From positions 1,488,001 through 1,552,000 of the forward strand of contig NZ_JAHUWT010000001.1 in NCBI RefSeq assembly GCF_019218885.1: 64,000 nucleotides of DNA. The letters are read 5' to 3'. The notes beneath the pieces are model-generated. The model saw nothing but the letters and a program-made list of their open reading frames with translations, was not told where the DNA came from and made no database searches. The position numbers and the translations under genes are program-made. Below, in pieces: positions 40,601 to 49,089 of this stretch; the first letter of the stretch is position 1, and the number at the start of each line of letters is the position of its first letter. The DNA comes from Bordetella sp. BOR01 (lineage in GTDB: Bacteria > Pseudomonadota > Gammaproteobacteria > Burkholderiales > Burkholderiaceae_B).

Positions 40601-42666
40601 CTCACGCCGCAACTTTACCCAACGATGCTGTCAGCCACGCAGGCCCTGGCGCGCATCGATCTGCCACCACCATCCCCAGCGCCGCGGCGCAACCTCTGGG
40701 CGAGCGTTTCAGGACGGTGCGCCACAGGCCTTTGTATTGGGTCGCTGCGCTGGCCATCATCGTGCTGGGCCAATTCGCAGTAGGCCGGCTGGATTGGGTT
40801 GCACGCTATCCGTCTGACTGGATCTTGCCCCTGAAAGACTGGATCGATTCTTTTTTTGAATGGCTGGTGTATGGCGTTCGCTTCTTTGAAGGCACCTGGC
40901 TCGAGTTCACCCCGCGTGACCTGACCCGGGGCCTATCAGGTTTGCTGGCGCATCCGTTGGGGCTGTCGGAGTCGCTGTTCTTTTCCGGGTTCTCGGCACA
41001 TGTTCCCGCGCTGCCATGGATCACGGTGGCCGGCCTAGCCGCGCTGCTGGGGCATTGGCTGGGCGGCTGGCGCAGCGCGTTGCTGGGCGGCGCGGCATTC
41101 ACCTATCTGGCATTGTTCGGCGTGTGGAAGCCATCGATGCAGACGTTTGCCCTGGTGCTCGTGACGGTGCCCCTGGTCTTCTTGGTCGGCCTGGTGGCCG
41201 GGGTATTGATGAGCAAGAGCCGGCACTTCAAAAGTGCGGTGACTCCGCTGTTCGACATCTTGCAGAGCATGCCGCCGTTTGCGTATCTGGTGCCCATTGT
41301 GGTGCTGTACGGCGTGGGCGATGTGCCCGCCATGATAGCGACCGCGTTATTTGCAGTGCCGCCGGTTGCCCGTTGCATCGCGCTGGGGCTGGACAGTGTC
41401 CGCCACGGGGTGCTCGAGGCGGGCCGCATGATGGGCTGCACGCGCTGGCAATTGCTGTGGCAGGTGCAGATGCCGGCCGCACGCTCGGTGTTATTGGTGG
41501 GCTTGAACCAGGGCATCATGCAGACCCTGGCCATGATTGTCCTGGCCGCCTTGATCGGCGCGTCGGGCCTGGGCAGCGAGTTGCTGACCTCGCTACAGTC
41601 GCTGCGCCTGGGCGAAGCGCTGGAGCAAGGAATCGCGATCGTCGTGATTGCCGTCGTACTGGACCGCTTCAGCCGCGCCTATGCGTTGAAGCAACCCGTG
41701 TATGTCGACACCAGCCTCAGCTGGCGGCGGCGCCATCCGTATGTGGTGCTCGCCTTGGCGTTCTTGGTCGCCAGCTTGTTGCTGGCTCGCGTGCTGCCGG
41801 ACCTGGCGCTGTTGACTGATCGGTACAGCATCACCTCTGCACCGTACTGGAATGCCGCCATCGATTGGATCAACGTCAATCTGTATGGATCGGTCCAGGT
41901 ATTTCGCAATTTCACGCTGCTTGAGATCCTGATTCCCACGCGCAATTTCTTCCAGGCGATTCCCTGGGTCACCTTTGTCGGCTTGGTGGCTTTGCTGGGC
42001 TATCGGCTGGGCGGCTGGCCCGTGGCGCTGATCGCCGGCCTGCTTATTCTGTTTCCGGCGGCAACGGGTCTTTGGCATGAAGCGATGACCACGCTGTATA
42101 TGATCGGGACAGCGGCCGCGGTTTGTGTCAGCGTGGGGTTTGTCATCGGGCTGGGCGCATCGCGTACCGCGGGTTGGTCTCGTTTCGCGGCGGGCGTGTG
42201 CGATTTTTTTCAAACCTTCCCGTCATTCATCTACCTGATTCCGGTCGTGATGTTGTTCAAGGTAAGTGACCTGTCAGCCATTATCGCGGTGCTGCTGTTC
42301 GCCGTGGTGCCGATGATCCGATACACCATATTGGGGCTGCGTGGCGTACCCACACCCATCATCGAGGCCGCGACTCAACAAGGCGCGACGCGGCTGCAGC
42401 GGCTGGTGAAGGTGGAGCTGCCGATAGCGCTACCCGAAATCATGCTGGGCGTGAACCAGGTCATTTTCATGGCCTTGTTCATGGTGGCGATCACCGCCTT
42501 GATCGGGACTCAGGACTTGGGAGCCGAAATCAACGCGGCGCGTTCGGGCAATGAAATCGGCAAGGCTTTGGTCGCGGGCCTGTGTATCGCATTCCTGGGA
42601 ATTGCCGCTGACCGCTTGATCGGCGCGTGGGTCAAACGCAAAAAAGCCGAGCTGGGATCGGCCTGA
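40597..42666 (+). CDS. Betaine-type ABC permease with two fused permease domains
   Basis: A 689-residue inner-membrane protein with two copies of the ProW-type permease domain. The first, about residues 195-365, has its EAA-like loop in GLDSVRHGVLEAGRMMGCTR. The second, about 500-680, has it in LGLRGVPTPIIEAATQQGAT. Each copy has about five to six helices, and additional helices lie in front of each. One chain can thus supply both halves of the membrane channel that usually needs a ProW homodimer. It overlaps the ATPase gene by 4 bases and ends the operon. Confidence 0.9.
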   Translation: MTHAATLPNDAVSHAGPGAHRSATTIPSAAAQPLGERFRTVRHRPLYWVAALAIIVLGQFAVGRLDWVARYPSDWILPLKDWIDSFFEWLVYGVRFFEGTWLEFTPRDLTRGLSGLLAHPLGLSESLFFSGFSAHVPALPWITVAGLAALLGHWLGGWRSALLGGAAFTYLALFGVWKPSMQTFALVLVTVPLVFLVGLVAGVLMSKSRHFKSAVTPLFDILQSMPPFAYLVPIVVLYGVGDVPAMIATALFAVPPVARCIALGLDSVRHGVLEAGRMMGCTRWQLLWQVQMPAARSVLLVGLNQGIMQTLAMIVLAALIGASGLGSELLTSLQSLRLGEALEQGIAIVVIAVVLDRFSRAYALKQPVYVDTSLSWRRRHPYVVLALAFLVASLLLARVLPDLALLTDRYSITSAPYWNAAIDWINVNLYGSVQVFRNFTLLEILIPTRNFFQAIPWVTFVGLVALLGYRLGGWPVALIAGLLILFPAATGLWHEAMTTLYMIGTAAAVCVSVGFVIGLGASRTAGWSRFAAGVCDFFQTFPSFIYLIPVVMLFKVSDLSAIIAVLLFAVVPMIRYTILGLRGVPTPIIEAATQQGATRLQRLVKVELPIALPEIMLGVNQVIFMALFMVAITALIGTQDLGAEINAARSGNEIGKALVAGLCIAFLGIAADRLIGAWVKRKKAELGSA

Positions 42667-42678
42667 GGCACGCCCGGG

Positions 42679-42721
42679 CAGGGCGGGGCGCGCCGAACCT
42701 CATCGGATGCGCCACGCCCTG
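42679..42721 (+). terminator. Possible GC-rich hairpin after the betaine operon
   Basis: CAGGGCGGGGCGC (42679-42691) and GCGCCACGCCCTG (42709-42721) pair with one mismatch. No T-run follows, so termination would be weak or Rho-assisted. It lies between convergent genes. Confidence 0.35.
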
Positions 42722-42747
42722 TCAGGATGGCTGGGGCCGCTGCCGGC

Positions 42748-43227
42748 TCAGCCGCGCCGAGCTGCTTCGATTGCAGCGATGTCGATCTTCGTCATTTCCA
42801 TCATGGCGTCGAAGGCGCGCTTGGCCACCTTTGGATCAGGGTCGGCGATAGCGGCTGTCAGGACTCGCGGCGTGATCTGCCACGACAATCCCCATTTGTC
42901 TTTGCACCAGCCGCAGGCGCTTTCCTGGCCGCCGTTACCAACAATGGCGTTCCACAAACGGTCCGTTTCAGCCTGGGTGTCGGTCGCAACCTGGAACGAG
43001 AAGGCCTCATTGTGCTTGAATGCGGGGCCGCCGTTCAGGCCGAGACAAGGCACGCCCAGCACCGTGAACTCGACCGTCAAGACATCGCCCTGCTTGCCCG
43101 CCGGATAATCGCCCGGCGCGCGAAGAACAGCGCCCACGGCGCTGTCCGGAAAAGTTGCGGCATAGAACTGCGCAGCGTCCAGCGCGGCGCCGTCGTACCA
43201 GAGACAAATCGTGTTCTTGGCGACCAT
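42748..43227 (-). CDS. PhnB-like VOC-family protein
   Basis: A 159-residue protein of the PhnB/3-dmu-9_3-mt branch of the VOC fold. It opens MVAKNTICLWYDGAALDAAQ with FYAATFPDS. The middle has LTVEFTVLGVPCLGLNGGP and FKHNEAFSFQV, and the late part CGWCKDKWGLSWQITPR, all diagnostic for this branch. The C terminus ends with a helical extension (AMMEMTKIDIAAIEAA). Despite frequent annotation as a ubiquinone methyltransferase, the activity is unknown. It stands alone, convergent with the betaine operon. Confidence 0.88.
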   Translation of the reverse strand: MVAKNTICLWYDGAALDAAQFYAATFPDSAVGAVLRAPGDYPAGKQGDVLTVEFTVLGVPCLGLNGGPAFKHNEAFSFQVATDTQAETDRLWNAIVGNGGQESACGWCKDKWGLSWQITPRVLTAAIADPDPKVAKRAFDAMMEMTKIDIAAIEAARRG

Positions 43228-43430
43228 CTTGGCTCTCCTGAAGTGGGGGAAGAAGGAGTTGGCAGCGGGTTGAACTCTGATCTGGTCCGGCGTCGGGTTT
43301 CTTTTCAGGCGGCGTGTCGGGTGGTGGGTTGTACGCCGAGGGCCTTAGCAATGAGTGCTTGGCGTCTATTCGTCGACGTATTGTAGGCAACGTACTACAT
43401 GGCATCAATCGGTTGGCGACGTCAGAAACA

Positions 43431-43468
43431 AAAAAGCCTTGGAACACGTTGTGTTTCCAAGGCTTTTT
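43431..43468 (-). terminator. Strong (bidirectional) terminator behind tRNA-Ala
   Basis: AAAAAGCCTTGGAA (43431-43444) and TTCCAAGGCTTTTT (43455-43468): a perfect 14-bp stem with a 10-base loop. On the minus strand it lies 12 bases after the tRNA end and runs into a T-tract. The A/T tails on both sides make it usable in either direction. Confidence 0.9.
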
Positions 43469-43480
43469 CGTCTGGAATTT

Positions 43481-43556
<76 letters not shown>

Positions 43557-43645
43557 AATCAAGCGCAGAAATATAGCATATTCCAAAATTGTGCAGCAAA
43601 TTTGCTGTGGGAAGGCGAGGGTGCGATACGCACCCCAATACCTCG

Positions 43646-44500
43646 TTATCCCGGGCCCTGGCGGACAGCACTTTTTCGGGAAGCGCGCTGTGTCAGTGCG
43701 GAAGTGCGAACGACACGCGCGGCGCCCTCAAGCTCAAGCATGCACGCCGCAGCAATGCGTTGCTCGATACGGTTGGTATGCAGCTTCAGGATGCGTATCA
43801 CCTCGGGGATGCGGTGCTCTTGCATCCGGTCGGTGGTGGTGGCCACGGAAATGCCCGCCACGGGACTGCCGCCGGGGTCATTGATGCACATGGCAACGGC
43901 GCGCACGCCTCGTACCATGAGTTCATCGCTGAGGGCATAGCCGTTGCGCCGCGCGTCCGCGACTGCGGTGCGTATGCGCGCCTCGGTGGCGAGCGGGAAA
44001 TGCTTGAGCTGGCCCTTGATGGTTTCGAGTACCTGCTCGGCCTGGTCCGGGTCCATCGCGGCCAGCATGGCGACTCCGGTGGCGCCCAGGCCCAGCGGCC
44101 GCCTCATTCCCACCTCGACCACGAAGGCCTTGACCGGATGCGAGCCAGTCTGGCGGTCCATGCAAACCGTGTCGTGGGTGGAACGCACCATCAGAAAGCA
44201 GGTGTCGCCAGTTTTTGCCGCCACGGCAGACATGTCGTTGGCGGCCAGATGGGTGACGTCATAGAAGTTCCGTAATGCAGACCATCCCAGTATGCCCAGC
44301 TCTTTGCCCAGGCGATAGCGGCGTGTGGCCTCGACCTGCTCGACCAAGCCTTGGTCTCTCAATGTGCTCAGGATTCTATGGATGGTGGGCTTGGTCAGTC
44401 TGGTGATTTCCTGCAGATCGACCAATCTGCGGCCTTCAGGGCCGGCTGCGGCAAGAAGCCTGATCAGGGTGATGGCACGCTCGAGAGTCTGTATGGACAT
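43646..44500 (-). CDS. IclR-family transcriptional regulator
   Basis: A 284-residue IclR regulator. The winged HTH is at residues about 5-65 (LERAITLIRLLAAAGPEGRR, LTKPTIHRILSTLRDQGL). The GAF-like effector domain follows, with MRRPLGLGATGVAMLAAMDP and the C-terminal GGSPVAGISVATTTDRM. The ATG at 44500 is chosen over a GTG 18 bp upstream because SIQTLERA is the usual beginning. The gene is divergent from the amidohydrolase/CapA pair, which it most likely controls; the 100-bp space between contains GTTTC and GAAAC in inverted order (44502-44528). Confidence 0.9.
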   Translation of the reverse strand: MSIQTLERAITLIRLLAAAGPEGRRLVDLQEITRLTKPTIHRILSTLRDQGLVEQVEATRRYRLGKELGILGWSALRNFYDVTHLAANDMSAVAAKTGDTCFLMVRSTHDTVCMDRQTGSHPVKAFVVEVGMRRPLGLGATGVAMLAAMDPDQAEQVLETIKGQLKHFPLATEARIRTAVADARRNGYALSDELMVRGVRAVAMCINDPGGSPVAGISVATTTDRMQEHRIPEVIRILKLHTNRIEQRIAAACMLELEGAARVVRTSALTQRASRKSAVRQGPG

Positions 44501-44600
44501 CGTTTCAAAAAGATCCACATTACGAAACTATTCTAATTTATTTGTAGGCGTGGATGGGGGCATTTAGCATCGGCTCAGCTTTGTTTGGAGACGCCGGAAA

Positions 44601-45449
44601 ATGCTGATCATTGATTCGCAAGTGCACATTTGGGAGCAAGAGACCGAGGCCCGGCCGTGGCCTCAGGCGCACGGCCAACGGCCTCGCGCGCACAGAGAGG
44701 TCCCGATCACCGCGGAATCCCTGTTGCTGGACATGAAGGCTGCCGGGGTGGACCAGGCCATCCTGGTGCCTCCCTCGTGGGAGGGCGACCGCAATGATCT
44801 TGTCACGGAAGCGGCGCGCCGCTACCCGGACCGCTTCCGCTATGCTGCGCGGCTGGATCTGGCCGCGCCCTCGGCGCGCAATTGGATCGAGAACTGGCGG
44901 CAGAAGGATGGGGCACTGGCGTTGCAGCTTACATTCCAGACGCCGCTGTTCCAGCGTGCGCTGCTCGAGGGCGCGCTGGATTGGCTCTGGCCGCTGGCCG
45001 AGCGGGCAGGCCTGCCCTTGACGATCTATATCCCGAACCGACTGATGCCGCTGATGGCGGCGATCGCCCAGCGGCATCCGGATTTGCGGATCATCATGAA
45101 CCATTTCGGCCTGGCGGGTACCGGGCGCGACGCTGCGGCCTTTGAGGACTTCGGCCAATTACTGGCGCTGGCGCCGCTGCCCAATATCGCGGTCAAGGCG
45201 AGCTGCATACCGTTCTATACCACCGAGCCGTATCCTTTCCCCGGCGTGCACGACTATATCCGCCAGGCATTCGAAGTCTTTGGCCCCCGGCGCCTGTTCT
45301 GGGGAACCGATTTGTCGCGGTTGCCTTGCTCCTATCGCGAGGGTGTGACCTTGTTCACCGAAGAACTGCCCTGGCTCAAGGGCGGCGACCTGGAATGGGT
45401 CATGGGGCGGGGCATTGCCGAGTGGCTCGACTGGAGGCCGGCGCCATGA
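44601..45449 (+). CDS. Amidohydrolase-family protein (PDC lactonase-like)
   Basis: A 282-residue TIM-barrel hydrolase of the amidohydrolase_2 family. It starts MLIIDSQVHIWEQETEARPW with the metal-ligand His9 in the IDSQVHIW motif, where the usual first D/H pair is D-x-x-x-H. Later motifs are IIMNHFGLAGTGRD, VKASCIPFY and LFWGTDLSRLP, the last with the conserved catalytic Asp. Relatives hydrolyse 2-pyrone-4,6-dicarboxylate, sugar lactones or decarboxylate aromatic acids. Its stop overlaps the CapA-like gene start by 4 bases, and a Bug receptor follows, so it belongs to an IclR-controlled catabolic operon. Confidence 0.85.
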   Translation: MLIIDSQVHIWEQETEARPWPQAHGQRPRAHREVPITAESLLLDMKAAGVDQAILVPPSWEGDRNDLVTEAARRYPDRFRYAARLDLAAPSARNWIENWRQKDGALALQLTFQTPLFQRALLEGALDWLWPLAERAGLPLTIYIPNRLMPLMAAIAQRHPDLRIIMNHFGLAGTGRDAAAFEDFGQLLALAPLPNIAVKASCIPFYTTEPYPFPGVHDYIRQAFEVFGPRRLFWGTDLSRLPCSYREGVTLFTEELPWLKGGDLEWVMGRGIAEWLDWRPAP

Positions 45450-46489
45450 GGCCGGCAGTCGAAATCCTGCTGGGCGGCGACGTCAACCTCATGGGCATGA
45501 CACCGGATTCGGCACCGTTCGCCGCGCTGCGCGCCTCGTTTCAATCTGCCGATTTCACCTTCGTCAATCTGGAGTGCTGCCTGTACGACGGCGACGAGGT
45601 CGAGGACGGCTACTTCGCCGCGCCGCACCTGGCCGGCCAAGCCTTGAAGCAGTCGGGCATAGGCGGGGTGGGCCTGGCCAACAACGTCAACTATGGCGTG
45701 CCCGCGATAATGAGCTCGCTCGGCACACTGGCGGCGCTGCAGATCCCAGTGACGGGCGCAGGGTGCAATAGCCGCGGGGCCCGCGCGCCGCTGATCGTAG
45801 AGCGGGCGGGCTACCGCATCGGCATCGTGCAGCGCACCGCCATCTATTGGCCGCAGGCGCACGAGGCGCTGCCCGACAAAGCGGGTGTGGCCGCCATCGC
45901 GGCCCACACCGACTACTTGCCGCCGGTGGGCGCACAGCGGCGTCCGGGCTTGCCGCCCTCGAACCGGCCCGGATTGCCGCCCGTGATCGAGACCCGGGCA
46001 GATCCGGCGGGGCTCAAGATCTTCGTGGACGAACTGCATGGGTTGCGCCAGCAGGTCGACGTCGTCGTCGCGTCGTTCCACTGGGGCCTGTTCGACGAAG
46101 TCCTGGGCTATATGAAGGACTATGCGCATGCGGCCATCGACGCGGGTGCCGATCTTGTCGTCGGGCACGGTCCGCACGACCATCTGTTGCCCATCGAGAT
46201 GCGCGGCGGCCGCCCGATCTTCTACAACCTCGGGGCCTTGTCGTTTCGGCACGGCCCCGGCGGCAAGACCTTTCACGACTGGCTAGGGCTGCTGGTGCGT
46301 TTCGAATATGACGGCGCGTCGCGGCGCGCATCGTTCCGTTTGGTCCGGCAGTGCGAGGACATGAGCATACGGCTGGTCTCGCCCGACGAAGAAAGCCAGG
46401 CGCTCGCGATCATCGCCGCGGCCAGCAATGGCCTTGGAACCCAGCTAGAGGTCAGCGGCATGGATGTCGTCGTCCAGGCCGCCGGATAG
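45446..46489 (+). CDS. CapA-family (PgsA-like) metallophosphatase-fold protein
   Basis: A 347-residue member of the CapA/PGA_cap family. The metal-site motifs are ILLGGDVNLMG at the start, NLECC near residue 37, VVVASFHWG and DLVVGHGPHDHLLPIEMRGG with FYNLGAL after it. In Bacillus, CapA/PgsA is involved in poly-gamma-glutamate synthesis and export, but this copy has no membrane anchor or signal and sits, with a 4-base overlap, behind an amidohydrolase in a catabolic operon. A cytoplasmic phosphatase or hydrolase role is more plausible than capsule synthesis. Confidence 0.85.
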   Translation: MRPAVEILLGGDVNLMGMTPDSAPFAALRASFQSADFTFVNLECCLYDGDEVEDGYFAAPHLAGQALKQSGIGGVGLANNVNYGVPAIMSSLGTLAALQIPVTGAGCNSRGARAPLIVERAGYRIGIVQRTAIYWPQAHEALPDKAGVAAIAAHTDYLPPVGAQRRPGLPPSNRPGLPPVIETRADPAGLKIFVDELHGLRQQVDVVVASFHWGLFDEVLGYMKDYAHAAIDAGADLVVGHGPHDHLLPIEMRGGRPIFYNLGALSFRHGPGGKTFHDWLGLLVRFEYDGASRRASFRLVRQCEDMSIRLVSPDEESQALAIIAAASNGLGTQLEVSGMDVVVQAAG

Positions 46490-46522
46490 CCGTCAACTTA
46501 CAAAACCAATCGGAGACTTTCC

Positions 46523-47509
46523 ATGCGTGCATCATTTCTCTTGTCTCGTATCGCGGCCCTGGCGCTGGCTGCGGTCGTGGGTTCCGCCAGTGCAGCCCAG
46601 GATTATCCGAACCACCCGGTAACCCTGGTGGTGCCTTACTTGCCTGGCGGGGCGACAGACCAAGTGGCGCGGGCGCTGAGCCAGGCGTTGACGGATAAGT
46701 GGAAGCAGCCCGTAGTCATCGTCAATCGGCCCGGCGCTTCCGGCATCATCGGTTCGTCCGAAGTCATACGCGCCAAGCCAGATGGTTACACGCTGCTGCT
46801 GAGCGACAACTCTACGTTCGTTACCGTGCCGCACATGCTGGCCACCGTTCCCTTCAACGTACAACGAGACTTCACGCCAGTGACCATTGTGGCGCGCCAG
46901 GCCGCCGTACTGACGGTACGCAACGGATTTCCCGCCGCCAACGTCAAGGAACTAATCGAATACGCGCGCGCCCATCCGGGTGCGGTGACCTTCGGTTCGT
47001 TTGGCAACGGCACCTGGGCCCACGTGGCCATGGAAGAGATGTCCCGCCTCGCCAACATCGAGATGCTGCACGTTCCCTTCCGCGGCGGCGCCCAGGTGCT
47101 GACCGAGATGATGGCGGGACGCGTGGACATCTTCTTTGCCACCATGGGCGCAGTCGCGCCCTATAGCGAAAGCGGCAAGCTCAAGGTGCTGGCGACCGCG
47201 ACCGCTGATCGTCTGCCATCGCAGCCAGGCCTGCCGACCATGTCCGAGGACGGCTTGCCAGGCTATTCGCTGAGCCTGTGGTTCGGCCTGGTTGCGCCCG
47301 CCCAAACGCCGCCGGCCATCGTCGACAGGATCCGCAAGGATATTGCCGAGCTGAACACAGACCCGGCGTTTCAAAAGGCGCTTGAAAGGCTCTCGCTTGA
47401 ACGCGGCGGGGAAACGCCCCAGGAGTTTGCCAAGATGCTGAATGAGGAAAGCGAGAGGTGGCGGCGCGTTATCGAGGAGCGGGGGTTGAAAGAGCAGGCG
47501 GGCAACTAG
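46523..47509 (+). CDS. Bug/TctC-family periplasmic solute-binding receptor
   Basis: A 328-residue receptor with signal peptide MRASFLLSRIAALALAAVVG cleaved near ASA. Ligand-loop motifs are YPNHPVTLVVPYLPGGATDQ, NRPGASGIIG and KPDGYTLLLS. It lies 33 bp after the CapA-like gene on the same strand, closing the IclR/amidohydrolase cluster; no TctAB partner is present. The downstream FAD dehydrogenase gene has its own palindromic control region, so the transcript probably ends between them. Confidence 0.9.
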   Translation: MRASFLLSRIAALALAAVVGSASAAQDYPNHPVTLVVPYLPGGATDQVARALSQALTDKWKQPVVIVNRPGASGIIGSSEVIRAKPDGYTLLLSDNSTFVTVPHMLATVPFNVQRDFTPVTIVARQAAVLTVRNGFPAANVKELIEYARAHPGAVTFGSFGNGTWAHVAMEEMSRLANIEMLHVPFRGGAQVLTEMMAGRVDIFFATMGAVAPYSESGKLKVLATATADRLPSQPGLPTMSEDGLPGYSLSLWFGLVAPAQTPPAIVDRIRKDIAELNTDPAFQKALERLSLERGGETPQEFAKMLNEESERWRRVIEERGLKEQAGN

Positions 47510-47574
47510 CGGGTTCCTGCGTGCGCCGTGCGCGTGGGCCGGGCCTTGACCGCTACCCCTGTTTCTGCGTAAGA

Positions 47575-47611
47575 TATTCCAAATTAGGAATATCATTCCT
47601 ATAATGGAATA
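47575..47611. promoter_or_regulatory. Nested 37-bp palindrome, probable IclR-type operator
   Basis: TATTCCA (47575-47581), AGGAAT (47586-47591), ATTCCT (47595-47600) and TGGAATA (47605-47611) form two nested perfect inverted repeats around the base at 47593. GGAAT/ATTCC half sites of this kind are typical of IclR-family operators. The site lies 14 bases before the FAD dehydrogenase ATG, and an IclR gene (51645) is the last gene of the same cluster. Confidence 0.75.
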
Positions 47612-47625
47612 AGCGCGGAGGAGAG

Positions 47626-49065
47626 ATGGAGCACGTATTCGACGTCGTCGTGGCAGGTTGCGGGGTGGCGGGCTTGTCCGCGGCCGTGACGGCGGCAGAG
47701 CAGGGCTTGAAGGTGGCGGTGCTGGAACGTTCGTCGCGGGAAGATCGGGGTGGACAAAGCCGCTGGACCGAGGCGTACCTGCGCATGAAATCGCTGGACG
47801 AGGTGTCCGACGATTTCGAGGCCCACTTGTCCGAGAACGCCGGTCCGTACAACGACCCGGACCTGATCGGCGAAATGGCCAACAGCCGCGAGTCGTGGTC
47901 GCACGCGGCGCGCACCCTGGCCGTGCCCGACCCCGATCTGATCGCGGGCTTTGCCGACCAGGTGGCGCCCACCATCCAGTGGCTGCAAGGCCTGGGCGTG
48001 AAGTTCGACTTCCTGCCCACCCAATTCCTGACCAAGACCCAGCCGCGCCTGCTGCCGGTGGGCGGCGGCCAGGCACTGGTGGATGCCCTGGCGGCGCGCG
48101 CGGAAGCGCTGGGCGTTACTTTTTTCTATCACACCACGGCCCGCAAGCTGGCGCTGGATGAACACGGCACCGTGCGAGGCCTGCTGGCACATCACCCGGA
48201 ACACGGCGGACTGCGCTTCGTGGGCAAGGTGGTGCTGGCCAGCGGCGGTTTCGAGGGCAACCCCGAAATGCTGGCCAAGTACCTGGGGCCGCGTTCGGTG
48301 TACTTGCGGCCGGTGTGCAAGGGTGGCTACTTCAACAAGGGCGAAGGTATTGCCATGGCGCTGGACGCCGGCGCCGGCGCGGCGGGCGAATTCGGCAGCT
48401 ATCACGCCGAGCCGGTCGACCCGCGTTCGGGCGTGTCGGAACCGTCGGTATTCATCTTCCCCTACGGCATTCTGGTGAACCGGTCGGGCGAGCGCTTTGC
48501 CAACGAAGCGCCCGGCACGGTGGATGCCTATTACGAACGCGTCACGCGCCGCATCTACGAGCAGACCGAAGGTATTGCCTATGTGATCCTGGATCAGCGC
48601 GTCAAGGACATCCCCAACTATCGGCTGGCCATCCGCACCGACCAGCCCGCCATCGCGGCGAACTCGATCGCCGACCTGGCGGCGAAACTGCAGATCCCGG
48701 CCGATACGCTGCAGCAGACGGTCGATGCCTATAACGCCGGCTGCGGCGCGGGCAAGGGCTATGATCCGCTGGTGCTCGACGGAGTGTGCACCACGGGCGT
48801 GAAGCCGCCCAAGACCAACTGGGCCCTGCCGATCGACAAGGGGCCGTTCATGGCGTATCCCATCATCTCGTCGAACGTGTTCACCTTCGGCGGCCTGAAA
48901 GTGAGCAAGGCAGGGCAGGTGCTGGATACCGATGGCAACGTCATGCCCAACCTGTATGCGGCCGGTGAAACTGTCGGCATGTACTACAGCAATTACACCG
49001 GGGCGACCTCGGTGCTGAAGGGCCTGGTGTTCGGCCGGTTGGCCGGCCGCCACCTGGCAGGCTGA
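47626..49065 (+). CDS. FAD-dependent dehydrogenase (fumarate reductase/TcuA-like)
   Basis: A 479-residue flavoprotein. The FAD fold is at the start (VVVAGCGVAGLSAAVTAAEQ, GxGxxG at residues 11-16), with LERSSREDRGGQSR following. A FAD_binding_2 substrate region has GGYFNKGEGIAMALDAGAG and NRSGERFANE, and the C-terminal flavin loop is NLYAAGETVGMYYSNYTGAT. It resembles tricarballylate dehydrogenase, urocanate reductase and steroid dehydrogenases of the family. It would oxidise or reduce a C-C double bond of an organic acid. GAGGAGAG precedes the ATG. Next are an SDR, an isochorismatase-like protein and a Bug receptor on the same strand. Confidence 0.88.
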   Translation: MEHVFDVVVAGCGVAGLSAAVTAAEQGLKVAVLERSSREDRGGQSRWTEAYLRMKSLDEVSDDFEAHLSENAGPYNDPDLIGEMANSRESWSHAARTLAVPDPDLIAGFADQVAPTIQWLQGLGVKFDFLPTQFLTKTQPRLLPVGGGQALVDALAARAEALGVTFFYHTTARKLALDEHGTVRGLLAHHPEHGGLRFVGKVVLASGGFEGNPEMLAKYLGPRSVYLRPVCKGGYFNKGEGIAMALDAGAGAAGEFGSYHAEPVDPRSGVSEPSVFIFPYGILVNRSGERFANEAPGTVDAYYERVTRRIYEQTEGIAYVILDQRVKDIPNYRLAIRTDQPAIAANSIADLAAKLQIPADTLQQTVDAYNAGCGAGKGYDPLVLDGVCTTGVKPPKTNWALPIDKGPFMAYPIISSNVFTFGGLKVSKAGQVLDTDGNVMPNLYAAGETVGMYYSNYTGATSVLKGLVFGRLAGRHLAG

Positions 49066-49089
49066 ACTATTTCCTGAAGGAGTCGCAGC

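Noticed and set aside
42748-43227. Ubiquinone methyltransferase assignment of the PhnB-like gene
   Set aside because: The name is a historic mis-annotation of this VOC branch; there is no SAM-binding motif.
45446-46489. Capsule (poly-gamma-glutamate) synthesis locus
   Set aside because: Only a CapA-like protein is present, without CapB/CapC partners or a membrane anchor.
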